Under the pieces are notes generated by a model, which saw only the letters and a program-made list of their open reading frames with translations, was not told the DNA's origin and made no database searches. From the NCBI RefSeq assembly GCF_019511645.1, contig NZ_JAEUAX010000001.1, positions 310,001 to 374,000 on the forward strand: DNA of 64,000 nt, read 5' to 3'. The stretch is from Microbacterium ureisolvens. GTDB lineage: Bacteria > Actinomycetota > Actinomycetes > Actinomycetales > Microbacteriaceae. The translations under genes and the position numbers were made by a program. This document shows positions 47,178-56,469 of the stretch, piece by piece. Positions within the stretch are counted from its first letter, which is position 1. Each line of letters begins with the position of its first letter.

Positions 47178-47190
47178 CTTGTATACCAAG
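47178..47190 (+). promoter_or_regulatory. Candidate GntR operator at the catabolic operon promoter, copy 2
   Basis: CTTGTATACCAAG is a near-palindrome (arms CTTG/CAAG) whose reverse strand reads CTTGGTATACAAG. It shares TTGGyATAC with the site in front of the GntR gene. It also contains a -10-like TATACC, so binding would block initiation of the operon starting at 47214. Confidence 0.55.
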
Positions 47191-47213
47191 TTCCTCCTCC
47201 CGAAGGGTCACCG

Positions 47214-48506
47214 GTGCTCGAATCGCTCCTCCTCCTCGACGGCACCCTGCCGGACGGCTCCCGCGTCGATCTCCGGATCGCCGAGGGGCGCATCCGTGGC
47301 ATCGCGCCGGCCGCAGGGCGGACGGTCGGCAGGCCTCTCGCCGTCGAATCGGTCGGCTTCGAGGAGGCGGTGCGCAGCGGCGCCGTGGCGCGCGAGACCA
47401 CGATCGATCTCGGCGGACGACTCGTCCTGCCCGCCTTGATCAACGGCCACGCACACCTCGACAAGACATTCGTCGGATCGCCATGGCAGCCACACCGACC
47501 AGGCGCGACGGTGGCGGAACGCGTCAGCGCCGAGCGCGCGATCCGCGACGATCTTGATGTGCCGGTCGGCGAGCGCGCGCACGCGCTGGCCGCCGCGATG
47601 ATCGGCTTCGGCACCGGTACAGTGCGCACGCACGTCGATATCGACCCGGCGGTCGGCCTCACTTCGCTGGACGCGCTCCTCGATCTCCGCGAGCGACTGC
47701 GCGACACCCTGCGCGTGCAGGTCGTCGCATTCCCGCAGAGCGGCATCGTCGCATCGCCCGGTGTCAGCGCACTCCTCGAGGAGGCGCTGCGGGCCGGGGC
47801 GGATGCGATCGGAGGACTTGATCCCGTCGGGTTCGACCAGGATGCAGAGCGCCACCTCGACACCGTCTTCGGACTCGCGGCGCGGTACGACGTGGGTGTC
47901 GACATCCATCTGCACGACCTGGGCGAGCCCGCGCGCTTTCAATACGAGATGATCGCCGAGCGGACGAGACGTCACGCCCTGGCGGGCCGGGTGGTCGTGA
48001 GCCACGCCTACGGACTGGGATCGCTCGGTGCCGATGACGTGAGGCGGGTGGGCGCCGAGTTCGCCGCGAGCGGTGTCGCCGTCATGACGAACGGTCCGGC
48101 GGGGCCGATGCCTCCGGTCCTGGCGATGCGCGCCGAGGGGGCGACGGTGTTCTCGGGCTCCGACAACATCCGCGATGCGTGGTGGCCGTACGGCGACGGG
48201 GACATGCTCGCCGTCGCCCGACAAGTCGCCTACCAGTCCAATTTCCGCACCGACGAGGAACTCCAGGTAGCGCTCGACCTCGTCACCGATTCTGCGGCGT
48301 GCGCCCTCGGCATCCAGGACTACGGCGTGCACGAGGGGGCGCCGGCCGACCTTCTCATCATCGACAGCCCGTCTCCGGCCGCCGCAGTCGCGGCGCACCC
48401 CGCCACCCGGCTCGTGCTGCACGGCGGACGCATCGTCGCCGCCCAGCTCGCGTCCGCCCATGTTCTCGCGCCGAGCACGCTCGACGCGATGGCCACCCGG
48501 CCCTGA
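47214..48506 (+). CDS. Amidohydrolase A, cytosine deaminase/AtzC-like
   Basis: A 430-aa metal-dependent hydrolase. Motifs in order: NGHAHLDKT (H79, H81), RTHVDID, DIHLHDLGE (metal His), VVSHAYGLG and SGSDNIRDAWWPYGDGDML (catalytic Asp). These fit the cytosine deaminase/isopropylammelide hydrolase group, which deaminates or hydrolyses N-heterocycles. The usual cytosine deaminase HCDE reads HLHD here, so the substrate is probably not cytosine. It starts at GTG 47214 behind GAAGGG and is the first structural gene of the operon. Confidence 0.85.
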   Translation: MLESLLLLDGTLPDGSRVDLRIAEGRIRGIAPAAGRTVGRPLAVESVGFEEAVRSGAVARETTIDLGGRLVLPALINGHAHLDKTFVGSPWQPHRPGATVAERVSAERAIRDDLDVPVGERAHALAAAMIGFGTGTVRTHVDIDPAVGLTSLDALLDLRERLRDTLRVQVVAFPQSGIVASPGVSALLEEALRAGADAIGGLDPVGFDQDAERHLDTVFGLAARYDVGVDIHLHDLGEPARFQYEMIAERTRRHALAGRVVVSHAYGLGSLGADDVRRVGAEFAASGVAVMTNGPAGPMPPVLAMRAEGATVFSGSDNIRDAWWPYGDGDMLAVARQVAYQSNFRTDEELQVALDLVTDSAACALGIQDYGVHEGAPADLLIIDSPSPAAAVAAHPATRLVLHGGRIVAAQLASAHVLAPSTLDAMATRP

Positions 48507-48552
48507 TCCACCCGTTCCTGCAGCACCCGACCTTCCAGAACCCGGAGTGAAC

Positions 48553-50121
48553 ATGAGAACCACCAGGACCCGAGTACTCGGCGCCGTCGCGGCATCCCTT
48601 GCCGTGGGCACGCTCGTCACCGCCTGCGCAGGCGGCTCGGCGGCACCTGCATCCTCGAGCGGCCGAGACGGCACCGTGATCATCGGCACGGGGGCTACAC
48701 CGCAGACGCTCGACCCGATCCTCGCGTCGGACGTGCAGACCGACTTCACCGTCGGCGGCGCGTACGACAAGCTCGTCGACTACGACGACGAGGGCGCGAT
48801 CGTGCCGCTGCTCGCCACCGAATGGAGCTACAACGACGACGCGACCGCCGTCACCCTCACCCTTCGCGACGACGTGGTCTTCCACAGCGGGAACCCGCTG
48901 ACGGCCGCAGACGTCGTCTACACGCTCGACCGCATCGCATCGCTCGGAATCGGGGTGTCGTCGTTCCTCTCGTCGTACGCGTCGAGCACCGCAGTGGACG
49001 ACACGACTGTGGAGATCACGCTCAACGGCACCAACACGACCTTCGTCGGTGCTCTGAGCAAGGTGTACATCCTCGACTCCGCACTCGTCTCGGCGAACGA
49101 AGGCGACGACCAGGGGCAGGCGTGGCTCGCCACCAACGACGCGGGCTCGGGACCGTACGCCATCACCGACTACACCGCCAACCAGCAGGCGACCCTCGAG
49201 CGCTTCGACGATTCGTGGCGCTTCGACGAGCAACGCCCCGACAGCCTCGTCTACCGCTACATCACCGAGAGCTCGACGCTGCGCGACGAACTCAAGTCGG
49301 GCGGTGTGGACGTGGTGACCGGACTCACCGGCACCGACCTCGACGCCCTGGCCTCGCAGGACGGCGTCTACCCGCAGGAGTTGTCGAGCATGCTGCAGCT
49401 GTTCGTCATGATGAACACGCAAGGCGGCATCACCGCGGATCCGAAGGTGCGTGAGGCGATCCAGCTCGCCTACGACTACGACGGGCACATCTCGTCGATC
49501 CTGGGCGGGCGCGGCGATGTCGCAACCGGCCTCACCGCACCGAGCGTCTCGTGCCGTGTCGACGCGGGTGCCGCGCAGCAGGATGTCCCGGCGGCCAAGG
49601 CACTGGTGTCGGAAGCCGGAGCGGAGGGCGAGACGCTCACGCTCGCATACCAGTCGCAGATCCCCGAGCACCAGAAGGCGGCCACCCTGCTGCAGTCGAA
49701 CCTGAAGGACATCGGGATCACCCTCGAGCTGCAGACGGTCACGTACCCCGAGTACGTGGCGATGATCGAGTCGCCCGAGACGACGCCCGACCTGGCGCTG
49801 CTGTGGGATTTCCCGTACTACCCCGAGATCGGCCCCATGCTCTTCCGCGTCTACGACTCGCAGTTCATCGGGCGGACGAACTACGCGCAGTACTCCAACC
49901 CGGACGTCGATGCGCTGCTCGAGCAGGGGATCGCGACCGTCGACCCGGACGCCGCGTGCGACCTGTTCACCCAGGCGCAGGAGCTGATCCTCGCCGACGA
50001 CGTCAGCGTGAACATCTCCAACCCCACCACCACCGTCATGCTCCGCGACGGTATCGAGGGTCTCGAGTATGCGCCCACGTATCAGCTCTTCGACCCGAAG
50101 ATGCTCGTCCTCGCCGACTGA
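48553..50121 (+). CDS. Peptide/nickel-type ABC transporter substrate-binding lipoprotein
   Basis: A 522-aa family 5 solute-binding protein. A signal peptide ends in lipobox VTAC (C25). The mature start GTVIIGTGATPQTLDPILA and LTLRDDVVFHSGNPLTAADVVYTLDRI are family signatures. These bind peptides, opines, oligosaccharides or nickel; here the operon suggests the catabolic substrate. GGAG precedes the ATG. A 13-bp hairpin follows before the permease gene. Confidence 0.93.
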   Translation: MRTTRTRVLGAVAASLAVGTLVTACAGGSAAPASSSGRDGTVIIGTGATPQTLDPILASDVQTDFTVGGAYDKLVDYDDEGAIVPLLATEWSYNDDATAVTLTLRDDVVFHSGNPLTAADVVYTLDRIASLGIGVSSFLSSYASSTAVDDTTVEITLNGTNTTFVGALSKVYILDSALVSANEGDDQGQAWLATNDAGSGPYAITDYTANQQATLERFDDSWRFDEQRPDSLVYRYITESSTLRDELKSGGVDVVTGLTGTDLDALASQDGVYPQELSSMLQLFVMMNTQGGITADPKVREAIQLAYDYDGHISSILGGRGDVATGLTAPSVSCRVDAGAAQQDVPAAKALVSEAGAEGETLTLAYQSQIPEHQKAATLLQSNLKDIGITLELQTVTYPEYVAMIESPETTPDLALLWDFPYYPEIGPMLFRVYDSQFIGRTNYAQYSNPDVDALLEQGIATVDPDAACDLFTQAQELILADDVSVNISNPTTTVMLRDGIEGLEYAPTYQLFDPKMLVLAD

Positions 50122-50126
50122 TCCAC

Positions 50127-50169
50127 CGGGGTGGCTCCGTACGTCCGCGAATGCGCCGGAGCCACCCCG
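50127..50169 (+). terminator. 13-bp hairpin between binding protein and permease genes
   Basis: Perfect arms at 50127-50139 (CGGGGTGGCTCCG) and 50157-50169 enclose 17 bases. Like the hairpin after urtA, it probably reduces read-through or stabilises the upstream message to give excess binding protein. Confidence 0.65.
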
Positions 50170-50204
50170 TCTCACCCGACCGACCCGAACCCGAGGAGGC
50201 CCGC

Positions 50205-51230
50205 ATGGCGACGTACATCGCGAAGCGGCTGGGGCTCGCCCTGCTGAGCGTGTGGGGCATCATCACCATCGTCTTCTTCATGACGAAGCTGATCCCGGGC
50301 GACGCCGCGCGCGTGGCGGCGGGGCGCACCGCCACCGCCGAGCAGGTGGAGCAGGCGCGCCAGCGTCTGGGGCTCGACCTTCCGGTGATCGAGCAGTACT
50401 TCCTGTTCCTGAGCAAGGCGTTCCGCGGCGATCTGGGTCAATCGGCGTCGACACACCAGAGCGTGGTCGGCGACCTCGCCAACACCGTCCCCACCACGCT
50501 CCAGCTCGTGATCGTCACGATGATCGTGACCATCGCCGTCGCGGTGCCGCTGGGTGCGCTCTCAGCGGCGCTTCGCGATCGCGCACCGGACGTCTCGGCC
50601 CGGATCCTCTTCGTCCTGGCCGGCGGCGTACCCGTCTTCTGGCTCGCCATCCTCCTGCAATGGGTGTTCGCATCGAACCTCGGGTGGTTCCCGATCTCCG
50701 GAGCGAATTCGTTCGGGATGGCGCCACCCGACGTCACGGGTTCCACCCTGGTCGACTCGCTGATCGCAGGCAGTCCCGCGATGTTCTTCGACTCGCTGGC
50801 GCACGTGATCCTGCCCGCCTTGGCCCTGAGCGCGCCGTTCATGTCGACCATCGCCCGCAACGTCCGCTCCAACATGATCGGCGCGCTCGACACCGACTAC
50901 GTGTCGTTCGCGATCTCGAAGGGCGCGGGTCCCTACCGCGTGGTCGTTCACCACGGACTTCGCTCGACGATGGGATCGACGCTCACCCTTCTCGGCATGC
51001 AGTTCGGCTGGATGATGGGTGCCGCGCTGCTGGTCGAGAGCGTCTTCGCCCTCCCGGGCATCGGCACCTACCTGAATCAGGCTGTTCTCAACCAGGACAC
51101 CTTCGCGGTGCTCGGCTGCGTCCTCGTCATCGGCATCGTCTTCACCGTCGCCAGCCTCGCCGTCGAGCTGCTGCAGATCTGGACCGACCCCCGTGTCCGC
51201 GAGTCCCACCTGACGGGAGCACAGGCATGA
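50205..51230 (+). CDS. ABC transporter permease, DppB-like
   Basis: A 341-aa membrane subunit with YIAKRLGLALLSVWGIITIVFFMTKLIPGDAAR at the N-terminus, six hydrophobic segments, and the EAA coupling loop near DTDYVSFAISKGAGPYRVVVHHGLR. GAGGAGG lies eight bases before the ATG. It overlaps the next permease by ATGA. Confidence 0.93.
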   Translation: MATYIAKRLGLALLSVWGIITIVFFMTKLIPGDAARVAAGRTATAEQVEQARQRLGLDLPVIEQYFLFLSKAFRGDLGQSASTHQSVVGDLANTVPTTLQLVIVTMIVTIAVAVPLGALSAALRDRAPDVSARILFVLAGGVPVFWLAILLQWVFASNLGWFPISGANSFGMAPPDVTGSTLVDSLIAGSPAMFFDSLAHVILPALALSAPFMSTIARNVRSNMIGALDTDYVSFAISKGAGPYRVVVHHGLRSTMGSTLTLLGMQFGWMMGAALLVESVFALPGIGTYLNQAVLNQDTFAVLGCVLVIGIVFTVASLAVELLQIWTDPRVRESHLTGAQA

Positions 51231-52189
51231 CACTGACATCGACTCAGGCCGAGGCGGAAGCGGCCGATCCCGACGTGACGGCCCCAAGATCCCGCACGGC
51301 GCGGGCCTCCGAGTGGCTCTCTCCCGCCGGTCTCGGCGGCGGGATCTCGCGCGGCCTGCGCGGCCTGTTCGGCCACCGTGCCGCGGCGCTCGACCGCGTG
51401 GCCGTCGTCGTGTCGATACTGCTCGTCGTCATGGCCGTCATCGGGCCGTTCGTCGCGCCGTACGACCCCTACCTCGCGGTTCCGGCCGATGCCCTGCTGC
51501 CGCCGAGCGCCGCGCACTGGATGGGCACGGACGACGCCGGACGAGATGTGCTGTCGCGGCTCCTGGCGGGGGCGGCCACGACCCTGCTCGCGGCGGTCGC
51601 GGTCGTTCTCATCTCGACCATTGTCGGAGTCCTCGTCGCGTGCGCGGCGGTGCTCTCGCCGCGCGGGGCCGACGCCACGATCATGCGCCTCTGCGACATC
51701 TTCATGGCGCTTCCCGCCATGGTGCTGGCGCTCGGGATCGCGGCGGCGCTGGGTCCGTCGCTCGGCTCGGTGGTGGTGGCCATGGTCGTCGCGATGTGGC
51801 CAGGCACGACGCGACTGGTTCGCGGCATCCTCCGCGTGACGATGAGCGCAGCCTATGTCGAGTCGGCCCGGGTGAACGGGATCAGCCGGTTCTGGACGCT
51901 CGTGCGCCACGTGCTGCCGAACTCGCTCGACTCCGTCTACGTACAGGCGAGCATGGAGATCTCGGGCGCCGTCGTCCTCATGGCAGGCCTCGCCTACCTC
52001 GGAGTGGGCGCGCCGCCGCCCAGCGCGGACTGGGGGGCCATGGTCGCGCAGGGGCGCGAGTACATCACGACCGCCTGGTGGGTGGCGACCTTCCCGGGCC
52101 TGGCCATCACCATCGCGGCCATCGCGTTCGGCCTGCTCGGCGACGCGATCCGCGTCCGGTTGGACCCGAGCCTTCGGAGGAAGCGATGA
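51227..52189 (+). CDS. ABC transporter permease, DppC-like
   Basis: A 320-aa membrane subunit. A polar N-terminus of about 55 residues precedes the first helix (VAVVVSILLVVMAVIGPFVA), then HWMGTDDAGRDVLSRLLAGA, a DppC signature, and the EAA loop SAAYVESARVNGISRFWTLVRHVLPNS. It pairs with the DppB-like subunit. It overlaps the ATPase gene by ATGA. Confidence 0.93.
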   Translation: MTLTSTQAEAEAADPDVTAPRSRTARASEWLSPAGLGGGISRGLRGLFGHRAAALDRVAVVVSILLVVMAVIGPFVAPYDPYLAVPADALLPPSAAHWMGTDDAGRDVLSRLLAGAATTLLAAVAVVLISTIVGVLVACAAVLSPRGADATIMRLCDIFMALPAMVLALGIAAALGPSLGSVVVAMVVAMWPGTTRLVRGILRVTMSAAYVESARVNGISRFWTLVRHVLPNSLDSVYVQASMEISGAVVLMAGLAYLGVGAPPPSADWGAMVAQGREYITTAWWVATFPGLAITIAAIAFGLLGDAIRVRLDPSLRRKR

Positions 52190-53079
52190 CCGCACCTGTT
52201 CTCGAGATCAGCGGCCTGACGGTCAGCGTCCCGGATGCGACGCGCACCGACGGCGGTCGCGGGGACCTCACCCTGGTCGACAACGTGAGCCTCACACTCG
52301 AGCGGGGGGAGCGCGTGGCCCTCGTGGGCGAGTCCGGGTCGGGCAAGTCCATGACAGCGAAGGCCGTGATGCGGCTGGACCCCACGGTGGACCTCGCGGG
52401 CTCGATCCGCGTCGCGGGCCACGAGGTTGTCGGCGCCCCTGAGCGAACCGTCCGCCGGATGCGAGGCTCCGCGGTGTCGATGGTGTTCCAGGACCCGATG
52501 ACCGCGCTCAACCCGGTGCTCACGATCGGCGATCAGGTGACCGAGCCTCTGCGTCTGCGCGGAGTGCCGCGGCGCGAGGCACGGGCACGGGCCGTGGAGA
52601 TGCTGGACCGCCTGGGCGTGCTTTCGGCAGCCGACCGCATGGACGCCTACCCGTACGAGTTCTCGGGCGGCATGAGGCAGCGCGTCGTCATGGCCGCCGC
52701 CCTCATCGGCGGCCCTGACGTGCTCATCGCCGACGAGCCGACGACCGCGCTGGATGTGCGCGTGCAGGAGCAGGTGCTCGACCTGCTCGAAGAGCAGTCG
52801 CGCGAACTGGGGCTGGCTGTCCTGCTGATCACGCACGACCTCGCCATCGTCGCCGGTTTCGCCCACCGGGTGGCGGTCATGCGCCACGGGCGCCTCGTCG
52901 AGGACCGCCTCGTCGACGACCTCTTCGCCTCACCGCAGCATCCGTACACCCGGGGCCTCCTGGCCTCGATCCCCAGCGTCGACGACGACCCGACCGTGCG
53001 ACTGCGGACCGTGGACGACGTGATGAGAGAGGATGCTGCGCTCGCGGCATCCGGGACCGCTCTGGAGGCGCGGCGATGA
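52186..53079 (+). CDS. ABC transporter ATP-binding protein, DppD-like
   Basis: A 297-aa ATPase: Walker A GESGSGKSM, Q-loop MVFQDPMTALNPVLTIGDQV, signature FSGGMRQRVVMAAAL, Walker B VLIADEPTTALDV, then HPYTRGLLASIPS. The C-terminal oligopeptide-transporter extension is short and lacks the cysteine cluster of some DppD proteins. Confidence 0.93.
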   Translation: MTAPVLEISGLTVSVPDATRTDGGRGDLTLVDNVSLTLERGERVALVGESGSGKSMTAKAVMRLDPTVDLAGSIRVAGHEVVGAPERTVRRMRGSAVSMVFQDPMTALNPVLTIGDQVTEPLRLRGVPRREARARAVEMLDRLGVLSAADRMDAYPYEFSGGMRQRVVMAAALIGGPDVLIADEPTTALDVRVQEQVLDLLEEQSRELGLAVLLITHDLAIVAGFAHRVAVMRHGRLVEDRLVDDLFASPQHPYTRGLLASIPSVDDDPTVRLRTVDDVMREDAALAASGTALEARR

Positions 53080-53942
53080 CAACCCCCGTTTCGCAGGTCG
53101 ACGGCGTCGACCTGCGCGTAGAAGATCTGACCAAGCGCTTCGGCCGCGGTGCGCGGGAGTTCACCGCGGTCGACCGGGTGTCGTTCCGCCTCGGAACCGG
53201 AGAGACCCTCGGCCTCGTCGGCGAGTCGGGCTCGGGCAAGTCGACCACGGTGCGGTGCCTCATGGGCCTCGAGCGTCCGCAGGCAGGCACGATGACCTAC
53301 AACGGACTCAACCTCCGCCGCATGACCTTCCGGGCCGAGCGCGTCTTCCGTTCGCAGGTGCAGATGGTCTTCCAGGACCCGTACTCCAGCCTCGACCCCC
53401 GCATGACGATCGGGCAGATCGTGGGCGAGCCGCTGCGCGTGCACACCGACCTGGATGCCGCGCAGCGCCGCGATCGAGTAGGGGAGATGCTCGAGCGCGT
53501 GGGACTCGAGCCGGCGCACATGAAGCGCTTCCCACGCAGCTTCTCCGGCGGTCAGCGTCAGCGCATCGCCATCGCCCGCGCGCTGGTGGTCCGGCCCCGC
53601 GTGCTGGTGTGCGACGAGCCCGTCTCGGCACTGGATGTGTCGGTCCAGGCGCAGGTGCTCAATCTCATCAAGGACATGCAGCAGGAGTTCGCGCTCTCGG
53701 TGCTCTTCATCGCCCACGACCTGGCCGTGGTCCGGTACCTGTGCGACCGGCTCGTGATCCTCGAGAAGGGACGCGCGGTGGAGGAGGGCCCGCGCGACCA
53801 GGTCTACGGCGACCCGCAGCACGCGTACACCAGATCGCTGCTCGAAGCCGTCCCGAGGGCCGATCCCGCCGCCGAGCGCGAACGCCGCCTGCGGCGCCGC
53901 GGATCCATCACCAGTCCATCACAGGCGGAGGCGGCGGCATGA
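53076..53942 (+). CDS. ABC transporter ATP-binding protein, DppF-like
   Basis: A 288-aa ATPase: Walker A GESGSGKST, MVFQDPYSSLDPRMTIGQIV, signature FSGGQRQRIAIARAL, Walker B VLVCDEPVSALDVSVQAQVL, then HAYTRSLLEAVPRADP. It completes a five-gene importer inside the catabolic operon, with ATGA overlaps on both sides. Confidence 0.93.
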   Translation: MTTPVSQVDGVDLRVEDLTKRFGRGAREFTAVDRVSFRLGTGETLGLVGESGSGKSTTVRCLMGLERPQAGTMTYNGLNLRRMTFRAERVFRSQVQMVFQDPYSSLDPRMTIGQIVGEPLRVHTDLDAAQRRDRVGEMLERVGLEPAHMKRFPRSFSGGQRQRIAIARALVVRPRVLVCDEPVSALDVSVQAQVLNLIKDMQQEFALSVLFIAHDLAVVRYLCDRLVILEKGRAVEEGPRDQVYGDPQHAYTRSLLEAVPRADPAAERERRLRRRGSITSPSQAEAAA

Positions 53943-55027
53943 CGCGCATCGGAACCGACATCAAGTTCGTGGAGGGGGTCACCCATTTCGGGGAGCCGCT
54001 CGAGACCCTGCGCGAAGTCGCCGCACTCGGGCTCGAAGGAGTCAACGTCCGTACCCTGGACGAGATCGCGCCGACGCTCGACCGGGCGTTCCTCACCGAC
54101 TTCGCGCAACTCGCCGTCGAGCTCGACCTGTACGTCGAGATGGGCGTGGGCAAGGTCAACCCGTTCATGACGGCCGAGCTGCCGCGCGTGCGCGACCTCG
54201 GCGAGGGCAGCTACCTCGCGGGCATGGAGCGACTCCTGGCCACCTGCGCCGAATTCGGCTGGACCGAGACGTGGACGGCGGTGGGGGGCTACAAGCCGCA
54301 CCCCGGCATCTTCTTCACCGACCGGTTCCGCACGGATGCCGCGTGGGAGGACCAGCTCGTCGCCATCGAGCGATTCCTGCACAGACTCGCCCCGGTGCTG
54401 CGCGACACCGGCGTGCGGCTGAACCTCGAGACCCACGAGGAGATCACGACCTTCGAACTCCTCCGGCTCATCGAATCCGTGGGCGACGACGTGCTGGGGG
54501 TGTGCCTCGACCCGGCCAACCTGCCCGTCCGCGCCGAAGTGCCCAGGGATGCGATCGCGCGGATCGCACCGTATGTGCGGACGACGCAGCTGCGAGACGC
54601 CGCGCTCTGGCGCACCCCCGCCGGTCTGTCCCGGTTCATCGCCCCGTGCGGCGAGGGGGTCATGGACTGGCCGGCCGTGCTCGATCTGCTGCTCCAGCAC
54701 AACCCGGGCCTCAACCTGACGATCGAGCCCATCGGGCGCGTCCGTGCCGAAATGGCGTTGCACACATCGGATCCGACGTGGCGGGCCGGTCACCCCGATC
54801 TCACCGATGCGGCTCTGGGCGAGCTGTACGCGCTCGCCCAGGCGTACGAAGCCCGCGCGGAGCGCGGCGATACGGAGACCATCGCACAGCTGCGTGCGCC
54901 GCGGCCCGACACCGATCTGGTGACGTTCCTCCTCGCGTGCGCCGACCACCTGCGAGCCGTGCTCGCCCAGCTTCCGGCGACCGCGGCCGTCGGCAGTTCC
55001 GAACTGACAGAAGGAGTACCCGCATGA
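53939..55027 (+). CDS. Xylose-isomerase-like TIM-barrel protein 1 (metal His replaced by Gln)
   Basis: A 362-aa protein of the sugar phosphate isomerase/epimerase (AP endonuclease 2) fold. Putative metal ligands are E164 in LNLETHEEI, D191 in VCLDPANL and E263 in LTIEP, but the expected histidine is Gln217 in VRTTQLRD. Its paralogue two genes on has His at that place. Both share MERxxx, CxxxDRFRTD and WEDQLVA. The role is unknown: an isomerase, lyase or decarboxylase on a sugar-like or hydroxyacid intermediate is plausible. Confidence 0.82.
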   Translation: MTRIGTDIKFVEGVTHFGEPLETLREVAALGLEGVNVRTLDEIAPTLDRAFLTDFAQLAVELDLYVEMGVGKVNPFMTAELPRVRDLGEGSYLAGMERLLATCAEFGWTETWTAVGGYKPHPGIFFTDRFRTDAAWEDQLVAIERFLHRLAPVLRDTGVRLNLETHEEITTFELLRLIESVGDDVLGVCLDPANLPVRAEVPRDAIARIAPYVRTTQLRDAALWRTPAGLSRFIAPCGEGVMDWPAVLDLLLQHNPGLNLTIEPIGRVRAEMALHTSDPTWRAGHPDLTDAALGELYALAQAYEARAERGDTETIAQLRAPRPDTDLVTFLLACADHLRAVLAQLPATAAVGSSELTEGVPA

Positions 55028-56469
55028 CGCTCACCCAGCCCACCGAAACACACATGCTCGCAGACCTGGCCACCGCCGTCTCCTGTGAGGTCGTTCTTCC
55101 CGGCGACGGGGGCTACGACCTTCTGCGCCGCGTGTGGAACGCGGACATCGACCGTCACCCCGCCGCGATCGTCCGCGTGTGCACGGCGCAGGACGTGTCC
55201 GACGCGCTCCAGTGGTGCGTCGCCCGCGGCGTCCCCGTGACGGTGCGCGGCGGCGGTCACAACCTCGCCGGCACGGCCGTCGCCGATGCGGCGGTGCTCA
55301 TCGACACGGCCCTCCTGAACGACGTGGTGTTCGATGCCGAGGCCGGCACCGTCTCGGTGGGCGCGGGATGCCGGTGGGGCGACGTCGACCGCGCCGCCCA
55401 GCCCTACGACCTCGCCGTGCCCGCAGGCGTGGTCTCCCACACCGGGGTGGCCGGCCTCACCCTCGGCGGCGGCTTCGGCTATCTCGCCCGCCTCCATGGC
55501 GCGACCGTGGACCACGTCGTCGAGATCGAGGTGGTCGTGGCCGACGGCCGCATCCTCACTGCCAACGCCGACGAGAACCCCGACCTGTTCTGGGCGCTCA
55601 AGGGCGCCGGGCACAACTACGGCATCGCCACGCGCTTCACCTACCGCACGGTGGCGCTTCCCGGCCTCGCGACGGTGCGGCAGGCCCTGTACCCGGCGAC
55701 CGACCGGAAGGGCATCCTCCAGTTCTTCCGCCAGTGGGGCCCTGATGCGCCCGGCAACATCGGCACCTACATCCGGCTGCTGCGCGCGCCCGAGTACTGG
55801 AGCCAGATCCCCGCGGAGCACCGGGGTCAGCCGATCATCTCGGTCGCCACGGTCTATTACGGCGAGCCCTCCGACGAGCCGGCCGCGACGGCCGGGATGT
55901 TCGCGCACGGCAGCGCGATCTACGAGAGCCTGCGCACGATGCACCACGCGACGCTGCAGCACGCCACCGACGACGAATTCCGATATGGCATCGCGCACTA
56001 CTGGAAGCACCTGTTCCTGCAGGACCTCTCCGACGACGCGATCGACACGGTGATCGAGCACAGCGACGCCTATACCGGGCGAGCCCTCAACTCGAGCGCC
56101 CACATCGCGCACCAGCTCATGTGCCCGTTCGAGATCCTCGCCGGCCGCCGCGAACCGCGCGACTCGTCTAACGACTCGACCGCCGGCGTGGGGTCGCCGT
56201 TCGCCGCGAACATCGGTGCGGACTGGGAGTACCCGGGCGAGAAGGCGCCCCTGGTGGCGTGGGCGAAGGCCTTCGACCAGGCACTGGCACCGTACAAGGC
56301 CGGCACGTACATCAACTTCACGTCCGTCGCCGGCGACGAGTCCGTCGCACGCGCCGTGTACGGCGACAAGTATGACCGCCTCGTCGCGGTGAAGTCCGAG
56401 TACGACCCGGCCAACGTCTTCTCGCGCGGGCTCGTCGACCTCAGCGACAACGCGGGGGAGCTTGCATGA
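55024..56469 (+). CDS. FAD-linked oxidase (VAO/BBE type), mono-covalent
   Basis: A 481-aa flavoprotein with the PCMH FAD domain: VPVTVRGGGHNLAGTA, in which H79 is the usual 8-alpha-histidyl attachment, VPAGVVSHTGVAGLTLGGGFGYLARLHG, and the C-terminal berberine-bridge-type segment YDPANVFSRG. The Cys used by bicovalent members is absent. Relatives include 6-hydroxy-D-nicotine oxidase, sugar oxidases and alkaloid oxidases; they oxidise C-N or C-OH bonds using oxygen. It sits between two TIM-barrel paralogues with 4-bp overlaps. Confidence 0.87.
   Translation: MTLTQPTETHMLADLATAVSCEVVLPGDGGYDLLRRVWNADIDRHPAAIVRVCTAQDVSDALQWCVARGVPVTVRGGGHNLAGTAVADAAVLIDTALLNDVVFDAEAGTVSVGAGCRWGDVDRAAQPYDLAVPAGVVSHTGVAGLTLGGGFGYLARLHGATVDHVVEIEVVVADGRILTANADENPDLFWALKGAGHNYGIATRFTYRTVALPGLATVRQALYPATDRKGILQFFRQWGPDAPGNIGTYIRLLRAPEYWSQIPAEHRGQPIISVATVYYGEPSDEPAATAGMFAHGSAIYESLRTMHHATLQHATDDEFRYGIAHYWKHLFLQDLSDDAIDTVIEHSDAYTGRALNSSAHIAHQLMCPFEILAGRREPRDSSNDSTAGVGSPFAANIGADWEYPGEKAPLVAWAKAFDQALAPYKAGTYINFTSVAGDESVARAVYGDKYDRLVAVKSEYDPANVFSRGLVDLSDNAGELA

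Noticed and set aside
47214..48506. Calling this gene codA (cytosine deaminase)
   Set aside because: Active-site residues differ from true cytosine deaminases; only the superfamily group can be given.
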